From assembly GCA_038503065.1 (NCBI GenBank), contig JBCAMK010000016.1, positions 1,612,001 through 1,676,000 of the forward strand: a stretch of 64,000 bases of DNA, written 5' to 3'. Position 1 is the stretch's first letter; each line of letters starts with the position of its first letter. The notes under the pieces were generated by a model. That model ran no database searches and was not told where the DNA came from. It was given only the letters and a program-made list of their open reading frames with translations. This document shows, in pieces, positions 1 through 12,103 of this stretch. A program made the position numbers and the translations under genes. Origin of the DNA: Paragyromitra xinjiangensis (taxonomy: Eukaryota > Ascomycota > Pezizomycetes > Pezizales > Discinaceae).

Positions 1-3000
1 TTTATTTTAGTTAATCTGTTTCGTTCGATTGGACGATCATTTGAGGATGAATTCAAGGAGGTGTTAGCTAGCATTGAATCTAATGTTAATAGGGTAGATG
101 ATGCAGTGAAAGTAGCAGCCTTTAGCGAGCAGGTTTCGAACCATGAGGGTCTGTGTTTATTCCTTTGAAATTTAGGCGTGCTCTCAACTTACCATTCATG
201 TGCCTAAAGCTGCGAGACGGGAGAAGGCGCTGAGGTGGCTTTCACCATCTATTTTCGACACTGAACTGAACGAGTTCCGGAAGAATTACGTTTATGGAAC
301 TTGCGAATGGATCAAAGAAACCGATGAGTACAAGCAATGGTCCGAAAAAGGTGCCCTGCCAAACCAGCCTGGACTCCTGTGGTTCCCATGGTTTGCAGGG
401 TATGGAAAGAGCTTCATAGCCCATGTAAATACCCAAGAATTCTCATCTTCATTGAGGAATGCTAAAACTGCTATAGTTTGTGCGAGAAACCCTATCGCGT
501 TCGCCGGGCCCAGTCCTTTTCTTCTTCTTCAACTCGAAGCAGGAAAACAGCGGAAAACGTACGACTATTTCTTTTCTACGAACAATCCTTTACCAACTCC
601 TTGTAGAATTGCTTGATCCTAAGCTCTCAGAAACTTGCTTTTCTATCCTCTACCCTCTCGTTGAAAAAAGCGGGCAAAATGAGACTGGTTCTTTCGGGGA
701 GCTCTGGAATGTCGCTGAGAAGATTTTCGCTCTGATTCCTAGGGTAAATGTTGTGGTTGATGCTCTTGATGAGTGCAATCCTGTAGAAAGGGTTGAGCTT
801 TTAGAGAAGCTCGTTTCGATCACAAAGTCTACGAATACTTTCAAAATGGTTATTACGAGTAGACCAGAGCTTGACATTTCGAAGCTCTTCGATGGGGTAT
901 CAGCAGGCGGGTTTCTTCGGTTAAGTTTCTCGAAGAAACACGTCAACCGTGACCTCAGAATATATGCTGAAAACCGTCTTCAGAGATCGGAAAAGCTCGC
1001 TGGTGAGGAACTTCAGAAGGAGATCAAAGAAAAGATTCTCGGCCGCGCAGACGTAAGTCGATCTCAATCTTGCATTTTGCAACGGCTAATAATGTGTGAT
1101 ATAGGGAATGTTTCTTTACGTTCGATTGATGATTGATGAGCTAGAGGAAGAAGCAACCGTTGCTGCTGTCTATGAAAGGTTGAGGAATCTTCCTAGAAGT
1201 TTGACCGGCTATTATGACACCGTAATGCAAGCGATCAGTAAGAGATCTGCTAGTCGTCGTCGATTAGCACGGGATATATTCCTATGGGCTATAACAACAT
1301 ATCGTCCCCTAAAGCTCCAAGAACTCCTCTCCGCACTTGAGGTTCAACGGAGAGGTCTGTCACGCAATGGCGACGATGGAGATGTCGACTGGCCTCTACT
1401 TGGTGATCCTAGGCAGCAGATTCGAGAAGCTTGTTTTCCCTTGGTTGAGATCCTAGAAGACCAAACGGTGCAGGTTGTTCATACATCAGTTACCCAGTAC
1501 TTACTTCGTCAACAGGTCATCGGTGATGCTGCAGACGGTGTACCGGTCACTATATTCACCTATGAAATTTCCAAGGCTCACAGCGAAGTGGCATTAGTCG
1601 CCCTGACTTTATTGCTGTCTGCGCCGGGTGGAAATCATCCAGGTAAGAAACCCCCGATAGGATCGCACTTGCAAATGATACTTATGTCGAGGAAGTCTTG
1701 CTCGAAAGTCCCGATGACCCTTCCGGAATCGAGACTTTCCACTCTTATTGTGTTATGGCTTGGAACCGTCATGTCAGTGAAGCCGAAGCCCACTTCCAAG
1801 ACCACCGCAAGACTCTGCTCGATTTCTGCCGAGGAGAGTCTAAAGCCTTCTCGAACTGGATTCAAGCCCGATGCCGCATCGATTTCCGGTTTAAACTCTA
1901 CTTCCGTTTGAAATCGCTAAAAATCGAGCCCTCGCCAATCCACATTGCGGTTTATTTCAACCTTGTCCAATTCGCGGATGAGCTGATAGCTAGTGGACTA
2001 GACCTCGAGGTTAAGGATGAAACTGGAGCCTCCCCCTTGCACATCGCTGCCGAGCAAGGCTCCGATGGACTTGTGCAGCGGCTGTTGGATGCTGGTGCAA
2101 ATAAGCAATCGCGGGATAAAAGCGGAAGAACTGCTTTGCATCGTGCTGCTTCCAGGGGTCGTATTGCTTCAGTTCTTCGGCTCTCTGGATCTGATATCGA
2201 CTGCATAGATAGAGCTGGTAGATCGGCACTTTTTTTCGCAAGCAGGTACGGAAGAGAGATTGTTGTTAAGGCACTTCTAGAGACAGGAGCAGACCCGAGC
2301 CGTCAGTCAATTTCCGGAGAGACACCATTGTCAGTTGCGGTCGCTAACGGCCATCTTGAGGTCGTGCGACTTTTACTCGCAACAGGCAAGCAATGCAATC
2401 TCCTTACAGACCGACGAGGTTTATGCCACCTCGTGGCTATAAGAAAAGGATTTACTCAAGTGGCTGAGTTTCTTCTGAAATCTGGAGCGAATGTAAGTGT
2501 ACGAGATACCGAGGAACGAACTGCTCTTCACCTGGCGACATCCGGCGGACATGAGGCTATAGTGAAATTTCTATTGAAAGCCGGAGCTGACGCCAATGCA
2601 AAGGCGCTTGGGGATGAGACTGCGCTTCATCCAGCAGCAAAGGGCGGACACGGTGCCATTGTGGAAATGCTACTGAAGGCCGGAGTTGATGTCAACAATG
2701 TAGAGAAATCTGGGGATTGTACTGCGCTTCACCTAGCAGTAAAGGGCGGACACGGAGCCATTGTGGAAATGCTACTGAAGGCCGGAGCTGATGTCAGTAT
2801 AAAGACGTCTTGGAAAGAGACTGCGCTTCACCTAGCAGTAAAGGGCGGACACGGAGCCATTGTAGAAATGCTACTGAAGGCCGGAGCTGATATCGGTGCA
2901 AAGATGTCTTGGGAAGAGACTGCGCTTCACCTAGCAGCAGAGGGCGGACACGGTGCCATTGTGGAAATGCTACTGAAGGCCGGAGCTGATGTCAGTGCCA

Positions 3001-4562
3001 GGGTATCTGAGGGGACTGTGCTTCACCTAGCAGCAAAGGGCGGACACGGAGCCATTGTGGAAATGCTACTGAAGGCCGGAGCTGATGTCAGTGCAAAGAC
3101 GTCTTGGGAAGAGACTGCACTTCACCTAGTAGCAGAGGGCGGACATGAGGCTATAATGAAATTTCTATTGAAAGCCGGAGCTGACGCCAATGCAAAGGCG
3201 CTTGGGGATAGGGCTGCGCTTCACCTAGCAGCAAAGGGCGGACACGGAGCCATTGTGGAAATGCTACTGAAGGCCGGAGCTGATGTCAGTGCAAGGATAT
3301 CTGAGGGGACTGCGCTTCACCTAGCAGCAAAGGGCGGACACGGAGCCATTGTGGAAATGCTACTGAAGGCCGGAGCTGATGTCAGTGCAAGGATATCTGA
3401 GGGGACTGCGCTTCACCTGGCGACATCCGGCGGACACGAAGCCGTTGTAGAAATGCTACTGAAGGCCGGAGCTGATATCGGTGCAAAGATAGTTTGGGAT
3501 GAGACTGCGTTTCATCTGGCAGCAAAGGGCGGACACGGTGCCATTGTGGAAATGCTACTGAAGGCCGGAGCTGATGTCAGTGTAAAGACGTCTTGGAAAG
3601 AGACTGTGCTTCACCTAGCAGCAAAGGGCGGACACGGAGCCATTGTGGAAATGCTACTGAAGGTCGGAGCTGACGCCAATGCAAAGGGGCGTTATGATGA
3701 GGCTGCGCTTTACCTAGCGGCGGAGGGCGGACACGGAGCCGTTGTGGAAATGCTACTGAAGGCCGGAGCTGATGTCAATGCAAAGTCACCTATGGATTGG
3801 ACTGCGCTTCACCTAGCAGCAAAGGACGGACACGGTGCCATTGTGGAAATGCTACTGAAGGCCGGAGCTGATGTCAACAATGCAGAGAAATCTGGGGATC
3901 GTACTGCGCTTCACCTAGCAGTAAAGGACGGATACGGAGCCATTGTGGAAATGCTACTGAAAGCCGGAGCTGACGCCAATGCAAAGGCGCTTTGGGATGA
4001 GACTGCGCTTCACCTAGCAGTAAATGGCGGACACGGAGCCATTGTGGAAATGCTACTGAAGGCTGGAGCTGATACCAACGTAAAGACGTCTAGGAACGAA
4101 ACTCCGCTTTACTTTGCGGCGCGGAACCAGAATGAAGCTCTTGTGGGAGCGCTGCTGAAGGTTGGAGCCGATGCCAATGCCAAGGCCTCCGAGGATAACG
4201 ATAGGACTGCGCTTCATGGGGCAGCGTCACGCGGGGAGCGAGCTATGGTGGAGCTGTTGTTAAATTCTGGTGCTGATATGAACGAGTTGGACCGCAACAA
4301 GCAAACTGCTCTTCATATTGTGGCATCGAAGGGCGATGAGGTTTTGGTCCAAATCCTGCTCGAGGCTGGATCAGACGTCAACGCTTTAGACGATGAAAGA
4401 AGGACACCCCTACATATCGCTTGCGAAAAAGGTTATTTGGGTATTGTTGAGGAGCTCTTGGAGGCTGAGGCTGACGATAGCATCGCGGACAAAGATGGGA
4501 AAATGCCGATCGATCTTGCTGTAGAGCGAGGTGATCAGGCGATTTTGGCTCTATTCTCTTGA
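1..4562 (+). CDS. NLR-type STAND protein: NACHT NTPase with C-terminal ankyrin repeats (5' truncated by window edge)
   Basis: The left edge cuts the gene. I read exons 1-132, 176-424, 477-1052, 1105-1642 and 1696-4562. The introns 425-476 and 1053-1104 are firm; 133-175 and 1643-1695 are chosen because they keep frame. The first exon carries the conserved segment before NACHT (LFRSIGRSFEDEFKEVL). The NACHT core follows, with a P-loop ending AGYGKS and Walker B VVVDALDEC, then a sensor-like MVITSRPE. A winged-helix/linker region (exon 3) leads to about 27 ankyrin repeats of 32-35 residues, ending at a stop at 4560-4562. In fungi this architecture serves in non-self recognition, heterokaryon incompatibility and regulated cell death; the N-terminal effector domain lies outside the window, so its output is unknown. 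The first P-loop glycine is replaced by Trp. Identity is sure, but whether it is functional is not. Confidence 0.9.
2515..4095 (+). repeat. Near-identical ankyrin repeat array (about 16 units of 96-102 bp)
   Basis: Inside the last NLR exon, repeats 7 to 22 share an almost constant unit around HLAAKGGHGAIVEMLLKAGA. The nucleotide core ggcggacacggagccattgt recurs with few changes. Two neighbouring units (about 3216-3418) are identical over a full 96-base period. Repeats before 2515 and after 4095 are normally diverged. Variation is concentrated in the few residues between units (for example VSARISE, ANAKALGD, VSIKTSWK), which are the loop/finger positions of ankyrin repeats. This pattern of homogenised units with hypervariable tips is known from fungal NLR and HET repeat domains. 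Confidence 0.92.
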
Positions 4563-7189
4563 TTTTTTGTGTTTGTCTTACTGTATGTTTGTTCCCCGTT
4601 ATTTAGAGGGTTGTTCATTATTCGTCGGACAGGTATATACGTATCTAGTTCTTAGCGGTCAAAGGATACGGCTGTTGAGATGCTCTCTTGATTGGGTTTC
4701 TCTCCGGGTTGGTTTCTCTAGTTTCATAAACGCAAAGATCTCTATATTTCTCTGTTTTGTCTTCGTTTCGACAAGCCATGTGCGGCAAAAGTTTTCTTTC
4801 TTAGATTCGGACGATGGGGTAGTAGGTGTTTTAAATTTTCAGCCGTGGGTTATCATTGAGCTTCAAATTGGTGCGTCGGAGGTGTATTCTTGGGTGGAGT
4901 TTTCCGGTCAGGATTTAGCGACAAGGCTTTTTTATGCTTGTAGGGGATGTTTGAAGACAGCTATCAAAGGATATTGATGGATAGGGAGGAACTACGTATT
5001 TTAAATCATTGGTGGGGGGTTTTGGGGGATGTCATTTTTTTAGTTTTCTTTGAGTAACTATCGTGCTCTCTCGCTCTCGCAGCTATTGTCTCTAAATTGA
5101 ATCTTAGGCACGTACTCTATTTGTCCGATTGGGGATTTCACCTATTGATGGCTTAACGCCTAGCCTATCTGATAGCGAGTAAACGATACTGATATCTTCA
5201 GTACTGACTCCAAAAACACTTAGTCATAGTCGGCCACAAGCCTTAACTTGGTTCTTTCATTCTTCCTCTAGGCGTGTTCTAAGTCAGCGCGGCATAAGTT
5301 TCCCCCTCGTTCCTGCCGGGACTGGATTGTTTGATTCTCGCATAAAATGCATTCGTCACTAAAATACAGTGGGTGGAAAACAAACGCACACGTGCACATA
5401 AGAGACTTTCCCCGTCGAACTTGTTACCGTATATGTCGGGTAGCGTTATTGGAAGTAATTCTCTGTTCTACATGGGATAGCTGACCAACCTCCCTTCTTT
5501 ATGGCATTACACCAGGAAACTGTGCATACAACGCTCTATGCTTTTGGTCCTGGTATATATGTGCCACAAACTTAGAACTTCACATTTATCCTAGCGGTTA
5601 CCACACCGTAGAAAAACGGTCGTTGTAGTCCGCATAGGCCTCTTGAAGTGATTTATGGAGCCTCTACTCCGGAGTAGGTGCCGTGCAGGAAACCCTGGCT
5701 GCTGCAATCGCATATTAAACGTTAGATACCTACATAACTGATCTAATGCCGTGGGGTAATACTTGTGAAATTTGGGAAATTTGGGACACGCTGGATGTAA
5801 TTTTTTGTTTAAGCAGATTTGCCAACATTAGCTTAGATGGCAGTTTTCGGGGAATGGGTAGTTTCCCGGTGTCGAGACGTTTGAGGTTCCTAGGGAGTTC
5901 ATGATGTACTCGTGGCCAATGATGGATCGATAACTCGATGGCAGCGCTGAAACTACTTTTTTTCCAAACTATAGATAATAAGTTTTAAAGAACATGCATA
6001 TGGTTCTCATTAGCAAGTAGTATGGGTACTTCTCACGAGATACTCCGTCGAAAGCCACCGACATCACCAAATACTTCAGTCAGCTGTATAAACTCTTTGC
6101 ACAGCGAAGAGTTATCGCTCAGCACATAGGTCTCAACTTTCGCTAGGAGAAAGACGTGCCGTGAAGGGGTTACTTTATGCACGTAAGCGAGGACTGTGGC
6201 TGCATAACTCTAATAGGCTAGAATCTGTACCTAAAATGGTTAGCGATACTAGGCGCTAAAATTAATAGTGTTTAGAGTTTCCTAATCTGGTTCTATCAAA
6301 GCCTCAACTTCCTCTATCGCTTTGTCACCTGCCCTATTTTCGGTGTTCTAACCATCTCTATTAAATGATACAATAACTAGTGCTAAGTGCTACAAGAGAC
6401 TGAATCCCTGAATGAAAGAAAAATTGGCGGATACAAAAAGATTGGTCCTAGCTCCGCAAATCTGCTGAATTTTACGCCTTTTATCTCTCTCCTCGATTTG
6501 ATTACGTCTCCCAGATAGACTCTTACCTCGCCGAGGGCCTGGGATATTATCAATGGCTGCGCCTTCTTAGCGACGAATCAAATTTAGAATCGACTGCAGG
6601 AACGACAACTGTGTGTTGTGGGATAGAGACATCCCAACGCGGATCCATCTAATTTCCAGACTAAACGGTATTGTATGTCCTGCGCGTCTTAACAACTAAC
6701 GGTGGAACAGGATAATGGGGAGATTTTAAGGTTGAGGATGATGTAACGAAATGTACTGATTCACAGCTTACACCCAATAGGCGCCCACACCAATGGAAAC
6801 ATGCATCAACTTCTGTATACAGTTCTGGCTTCATGAAGCTTGTAACATTACCGCACCTACTGCTTTTGAATTGCGCTCTTCTGTGCCTCCTTCTCCCTCA
6901 CTTTCTTCCCCCCTCCCCGTTTCTGCTTCTCCTGTCCTTGTTCCTCTCCACGTTCTCTTTCTTTCCCGTTTTCTTTTCTGCCCAGGCCACCGGTATTGGT
7001 CTGGTATCCGATCATACGGTTTTTACGATACAGTCCTTTGAGAGGACTTTCAGTTGTACTTTCTACTCTCATTAATTCCTATCTTTTTTCCAAGCTGGAG
7101 GGTTCATAATCATTGCATACGTGCTGTACCTTTCCCTCACCATAGCTTAATACCCTACCACCTTATCCACCAGGCCCATAATCTCCAAG
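4563..7189. other. Intergenic tract, no supported gene
   Basis: Downstream of the NLR stop there are only short chance open frames, the longest being a continuation in another frame to about 4977. A perfect 14-base palindrome (ctactccggagtag) sits at 5664-5677. The last part, about 6885-6990, is a strongly pyrimidine-rich strand that ends in tttctgcccag. It is best read as the promoter or leader of the gene starting at 7190, possibly with a leader intron acceptor. I see no RNA gene or transposon end here. Confidence 0.6.
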
Positions 7190-8593
7190 ATGAAAGGCCG
7201 CACGAGGACCATCATCTCATCACCACTACTCTACACATCTCTCCTCACCCTAATCCTCCTTAACCTCACATTAGCCCACAACCCGCCCTCCTACGCGCCA
7301 TTCGCCCGAACCCCCGGTCTACCATCCCTCTTCCCTCGACAAAGCATATGCTCCGACACCACCGACACCACATCCTGCGGCGTAGGCAACTTCTGCTGTC
7401 CAACCGACACCAGATGTATCCCCGTCGAACGCAACTCCTCCGTCGTCTGTTGCAAAATCGGTGAATTCTGCGACGAGATATTCCCGATAGCCTGCGGCTC
7501 AGCAACGCTATCCTCCGACAGTATCAAATGCGGGACTCAATGCTGTCCGCTAGGATACGACTGTGGCGATACTAAAGACCGCTGTATCATGAAAGCGGAG
7601 AACCTCCCGGCAGACCACGTCGCGAACCGTGATGAGAAGAAGAATCAGAGTGATGAAGCGATGCGGGAGGAGTGTTTAACGTTGTTGAATATGGATGGTG
7701 AGGAGAAGAAGTGCTCTAAGTTCTCGTTCGAGGGGATCCTAGTCGGGTTGTTTCCGGGGATTGCGATAGGGGTTGCTATCATGTTTGCGTACATTAAGAC
7801 TGTGGAGATGAAGACCCGGAGAAGGACTATTAGGTTTAATGGTCGGTTGTCGGCTTCGCCGGATGATCTGTCGTTTATTGATCAGAAGCCTCCGGCGGTT
7901 CCGGTGATTCAGGAGGATATCGCGATTGGTTATTCACCGACTGCGGAGCGGGCGATGTCGCCTGCTACGTTTCAGCGAGACTGGAAGGCTCGTTCACCGG
8001 CGGATTATTCACCGAATCTTGGACCGGTGATTGCGCCACGGGAGCGCTCGGTTTCGCGGGATCGTGCGCTGGGTGAAAAGCTTGGGACGACTAGTAGAGT
8101 GGGGACTACACCGTCACCGCATCCGCTGGCTGGGTCGCCGTTGAAGCCGAGGCCGGTGCATAGTTTGAGTCGGGTGTCGGCGGATTCGGAAACGACGAAC
8201 GGGTCGGAGACGGAATCGGAGACTTCGACTGCGGTCTCGCACACTATCAGGAGTCCGGGTGTTGGGGTGGTTGAGCAGCAGAAGATATACCACCGCCATT
8301 TAGACCCGGGGAGGGACTCGTATATGACTGATGAAGACGACGACGATGGTTTTAGTGAAGTGGTGATTATGGACGGGACTGGTGATAGTTTGCATCATCA
8401 CAGTTTAAGTCACAGGGAACAGGAACGGGGTAGAGGGAGGAGTAGGATTAGTACGGAGACAGGGTACACGGCTAGTGTATATCAGACAGCAGAGAGATTG
8501 AGTGAACTCCCACATAGTATGGAGCCGCAGGTACCGCCATTAAATTATAGAGGAAGTCTACGAGATGATGGACCGGGATATGATAGGTTTTGA
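7190..8593 (+). CDS. Cys-rich single-pass membrane protein with long Ser/Pro-rich cytoplasmic tail
   Basis: Single-exon, 467 residues. Residues 1-29 form a signal peptide (basic start, then a Leu-rich core). Residues 54-132 hold 14 cysteines, including GNFCCP, VVCCKIGEFC and CGTQCCPLGYDC, a pattern typical of disulfide-bonded extracellular domains in fungal surface proteins. One membrane helix lies at about 182-202 (ILVGLFPGIAIGVAIMF), followed by a basic stop-transfer (KTRRRTIR). The remaining 260 residues are low-complexity and rich in Ser, Pro, Thr and acidic residues, with many SP sites that could be phosphorylated. The layout suggests a plasma-membrane or wall-associated sensor or anchor in type I orientation; no catalytic domain is visible. 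I recognise the general type from Pezizomycotina but know no assigned function. The start is the first ATG before the signal peptide. Confidence 0.85.
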   Translation: MKGRTRTIISSPLLYTSLLTLILLNLTLAHNPPSYAPFARTPGLPSLFPRQSICSDTTDTTSCGVGNFCCPTDTRCIPVERNSSVVCCKIGEFCDEIFPIACGSATLSSDSIKCGTQCCPLGYDCGDTKDRCIMKAENLPADHVANRDEKKNQSDEAMREECLTLLNMDGEEKKCSKFSFEGILVGLFPGIAIGVAIMFAYIKTVEMKTRRRTIRFNGRLSASPDDLSFIDQKPPAVPVIQEDIAIGYSPTAERAMSPATFQRDWKARSPADYSPNLGPVIAPRERSVSRDRALGEKLGTTSRVGTTPSPHPLAGSPLKPRPVHSLSRVSADSETTNGSETESETSTAVSHTIRSPGVGVVEQQKIYHRHLDPGRDSYMTDEDDDDGFSEVVIMDGTGDSLHHHSLSHREQERGRGRSRISTETGYTASVYQTAERLSELPHSMEPQVPPLNYRGSLRDDGPGYDRF

Positions 8594-9823
8594 GGTCTAG
8601 ATATGTTTACTTTTGTTTGCTTTCGGCGGTGTTTTGAATTCTCTTCTTTTTGAGGTGGGCTTTGACGATATTCTTTTAATCTTTGACGACTTTCTTGTTA
8701 TTTTTTTTGACTGTTTGTATTTAGACTAGCGGTTTCTTTTATTGTTCTGATACTCTTTTACAGTTTAAGACTGCCATGCTACACCTCACTTTCCTTGCTT
8801 CTCGTATTTTATTTCTGCTAGCAGTGGCGTTCTGTTGCGTGTCTTTTGTGCTTTCTTGTATTGATTTTATGGTTTCCTGCCTTTGCAGTTTCATTACTTG
8901 GTCAGGATCATTTCCGGTTCTTATGCATGGAAGTATTACAGCTGTGTGTACACTCAGTCACGGGTAGTGGAGTTAATTGTAGTATTATTCCTTAGACCAG
9001 GAATGTATGTCAGCAACTCGAGACGAAACCAAGTCTCTCCGCGCTACTTCCAATACCAGTCAGATGCCACCCAACCGCATGACTTGAACCACCTGCCTTA
9101 TTCCTGCTGGGAACACAACACGTGATATGTTAAACCCGGAGCCATGGACAACCTTCTCGATGGAGGTGCATAGAGGTCCTTTATATAGTTGCCACATTTC
9201 GGGTGTCCTCCGACCCGGCAATCGGGGAGGTCGGTAGGGGATTTCAATTTCGTTGTGGATCGAGCGGTCATTGATATGGGTGCCAAGCTGTTTTTTTAGC
9301 GCCGGGGTATCGATGACACTGAGGCTAGATGGTTTATATTGGGATCCTTTCTCAGGGTGAGTGGATGTTTGAATGGATGTGGATTCCAGGAAGGGTGAGG
9401 CGTTCGCGGGATCAATCACATAGTTAGGGGGCTACAGTAGAGTCGCTCACTGGTGCATAGCGCCCACGGGGCTATGGCTGGGTTCAGATATACCTAGGAA
9501 TTACACATAATACGCAGGCGTTGCACCATGAGCAACTCTAGGCATTAATACTAATCCTGAAATATACCCGTTTTATAAATAACTGAAACCAAGTTCAAGA
9601 CGACTCAGTGATCTTTAATCACCCTCTTCCAAACGATAGCTAGTCTAGAATATCCTCAACCGCCCAGAAATTCCTAGAACCCAACCAGACTGAACCGCTA
9701 GATTATCATTGACCACCCTTATCTTATCAATCAATCAATTAACCACCCACCGTTACCCTACCCACCAAACCATAGCGCAACCATCCCCACATTCCAAACC
9801 CACACCCGACCGAAGCTAAACTA
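8594..9823. other. Intergenic tract, no supported gene
   Basis: This holds the 3' flank of the membrane-protein gene (T-rich runs at 8625-8760) and the upstream region of the RPC4 gene. A 119-codon open frame runs on the minus strand (9060-9419) but opens with GTG, has no recognisable domain and no clear splice context, so I do not call it a gene. A TACAGTA motif at 9433 resembles the ends of TA-targeting elements, but I found no inverted partner nearby. Confidence 0.5.
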
Positions 9824-11762
9824 ATGCCCCCAAAAACACCTAAAGCGAAGCCGCGGCTCGTTCCCCGACGCGGCATAGGAGCCACCGCTCCCGATACCAC
9901 ATCAGGGCCCGCGGCACCCACAAGTCCAGTAACTACCACTAGCGGGGAACCCATCCCCACACAAACCCCGATCGTGCCGCCAGCCGGAAGACTAGATAGT
10001 CTTCTTTCCCCCGCGTCTTCACGGGGTGGAGTTGTCGCCGGGGGTGGTAATGGAAGGGGTGTACCTGTGCCGTTGAAGTTCAAGCCGAGGAACGTGCCGC
10101 GGAAATCGAAGGAGTGAGTGAGTGTTTTCTAATGATATTGTTCGTAGTTGGTCTATTAACGGGGGTGATTGAACCGAAGGGAACGGGAAGCTCTGGATGC
10201 GAAGTTTGAAGCTACTTTGATACCAGCTGTGAGGCCGAGAGGTGGGACGTCTACTCGTGGGCCGAGAGGCGGGAGAGGTGGGAGAAGTGGGTTTGGAGGG
10301 AGGAATGATCGAGTGGTTACTGCGGGTGCTTCTGGGCCTTTTTCGTTGGGGAGTGTGACTACTAGAGGTGCGTTGGAGCTTTCCCTGCCGGTCTGGACTA
10401 ATTCACTGTTTGGAGGAATTCTGACATCTTGTCTCAGACCGGGCGCAGAAAATCGCCGTTGAGCGCGGAAGCGACTTCGGTAGACATCGCCAACACTCAT
10501 TCAACAGTCTCAAGCTAGGAAAAATAGCAGGCGACCCACAATTCCTAAAACCGAAATCGGAAGAACCAGTCCCAGACAATGCCGGATACTCAGCGTCCTC
10601 ATCCGACTCTGAGGGCCCTCGGATGGATGTCGAGTACATTTCACTCCTTGACGACGCTAACTCAGACGATGAGGATGATATGGAAGCTGAACCAGTATGG
10701 GGTGCGGGAGCTCCTGTTAGAGTCCCGAGAAGTGCGCATGTTGATCGCACTGCACAGGTGAACACGGAGGCTAGTTTGTCGAGGAAGGGGAAGTTGGATC
10801 CAAACCGTAAGGGGAGGGAGGTTTTGTTCGAAGAGGCTGTGAAGGTGAAGGACGAACCGCCGGATGGTGATGATATGACAGTGCCGGATATCCGGTCGTC
10901 GCCGGAAGCTGGGAGGAAGAAGAGTACCAAAACACAATCCCCGGAGGCCAAGAAGAAGGATGTGCCTGTGAAGACAAGGAGGAGGTCAAGCTCCCGGAGA
11001 AATAAGGCGATACTATCAAGTCCAGAAGATAAAGAGGAACTCGAAAGGGAACAATTTGATCGTGTTACAACACTAAGAGAGCTAGCAGGAGGGTTCTCAA
11101 GCGTGAAGATTGACGATGATGGCGACATCGGAATGACTAGCAACATTGATCAATCGCCACAACACCGTAATGCAGAAACAGAGAACCAGATATTTTTATT
11201 CCAGTTCCCGAATATCCTCCCACAACTAGTCCTCCCTACTAAGGAGCAGAAACGGGAAGATGATAACGCAGAGACTATCAAGCCAGAATTGACCTCCGAA
11301 GTGCCGCCTCATCGCCCTCCTCCTAAACCTCCATCGCTTTTACAACGCAAACTGTCTGCAAAGGTACAACAGGTACTCCTCGAGTCCTACCCGCCTCCTG
11401 GAATTGCTGGAAAACTTTGCATACACAGGTCTGGCCGTATGACTATGCTTTGGGGCGCTTCTGGTAGCGGGGGTGAAGACGGTAGCCAATTCGAGATGGA
11501 TGTAACAAGGGGGACTCAGTGCGAATTTCTGCAGGAGCTTGTTGCGATGAAGCAACATTCGCCATGGGGTGATCAAGATGTGGATGAGCGGGGGAAGAGA
11601 AAGGGGGTTGCGTTTTCTCTTGGACAAGTTAAGGGGAAGTTTATAGTAAGTCCGGACTTTGAAAAGTTGCTAAAGGGGGAGAAGAAGAAGGGGAAAGGAA
11701 GGAATGTGGGGAAAGGGAAGAAGGTAGATAAACAGGAGACTGTGGAGATAGTGGACTTGTGA
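9824..11762 (+). CDS. RPC53: DNA-directed RNA polymerase III subunit RPC4 (Rpc53 family)
   Basis: Exons 9824-10113, 10180-10367 and 10438-11762 give 600 residues. The introns are 10114-10179 (GTGAGT..AAG) and 10368-10437 (GTGCGT..CAG). The first splice rebuilds RKSKEEREAL, the conserved basic/acidic stretch of the family. The N-terminal third is disordered and basic, with an RG-rich patch (about residues 120-140). The middle is acidic and charged. The C-terminal RPC4 domain is clear: LFQFPNILP, then GKLCIHRSGRMTMLWGA and FEMDVTRGTQCEFLQELV, ending in a Lys-rich tail. Rpc53 pairs with Rpc37 (TFIIF-like) on Pol III and acts in initiation, termination and reinitiation on tRNA and 5S genes in the nucleus. 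The length is larger than in yeast (about 420 residues) because of the disordered N-terminal half. The start ATG sits just before a typical basic N terminus. Confidence 0.95.
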
Positions 11763-12103
11763 TTGGTTGGGAGGTTTATTAAAGAGTAATTGTTTATAAG
11801 TGATCTTTTTATGTCAACTATTTTCAAAATTATATTTAGCTTAATGGAACTCGTGAGTTCATTTGTCGCTCATACGCGCAACCCCGAATACAGTGCTAAT
11901 TAGTGATGTACTGGATGTTATTTCCATGGTTTCACTGACACTTGAGAAGCTCATAGTACTTTCAAAATCTCCTCTAAGATTCATCATCAAGACATGGTGT
12001 GCAACCGCCACACGTTCAATAACGATCAATAGATTCCCCGACCATAGTACTAACCACCCGTAATTACACCCACCCGCACACATCCTGGGGAACCTTGCAT
12101 CTA
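11763..12103. other. 3' flank of RPC4, no gene seen
   Basis: AT-rich sequence with short chance frames on both strands. It runs from the RPC4 stop to the left end of the small inverted-repeat element. Confidence 0.5.

Noticed and set aside
8005..8299. Minus-strand frames across the membrane-protein tail
   Set aside because: Shadows of the GC-rich coding strand of the 7190 gene.
9060..9419. 119-codon minus-strand frame
   Set aside because: Begins with GTG, lacks a domain and splice context, and this length is expected by chance in the window.
9431..9460. TACAGTAGAGTCGCTC resembling the end of the MITE at 12104
   Set aside because: No inverted partner was found within a plausible distance, so no element can be defined.
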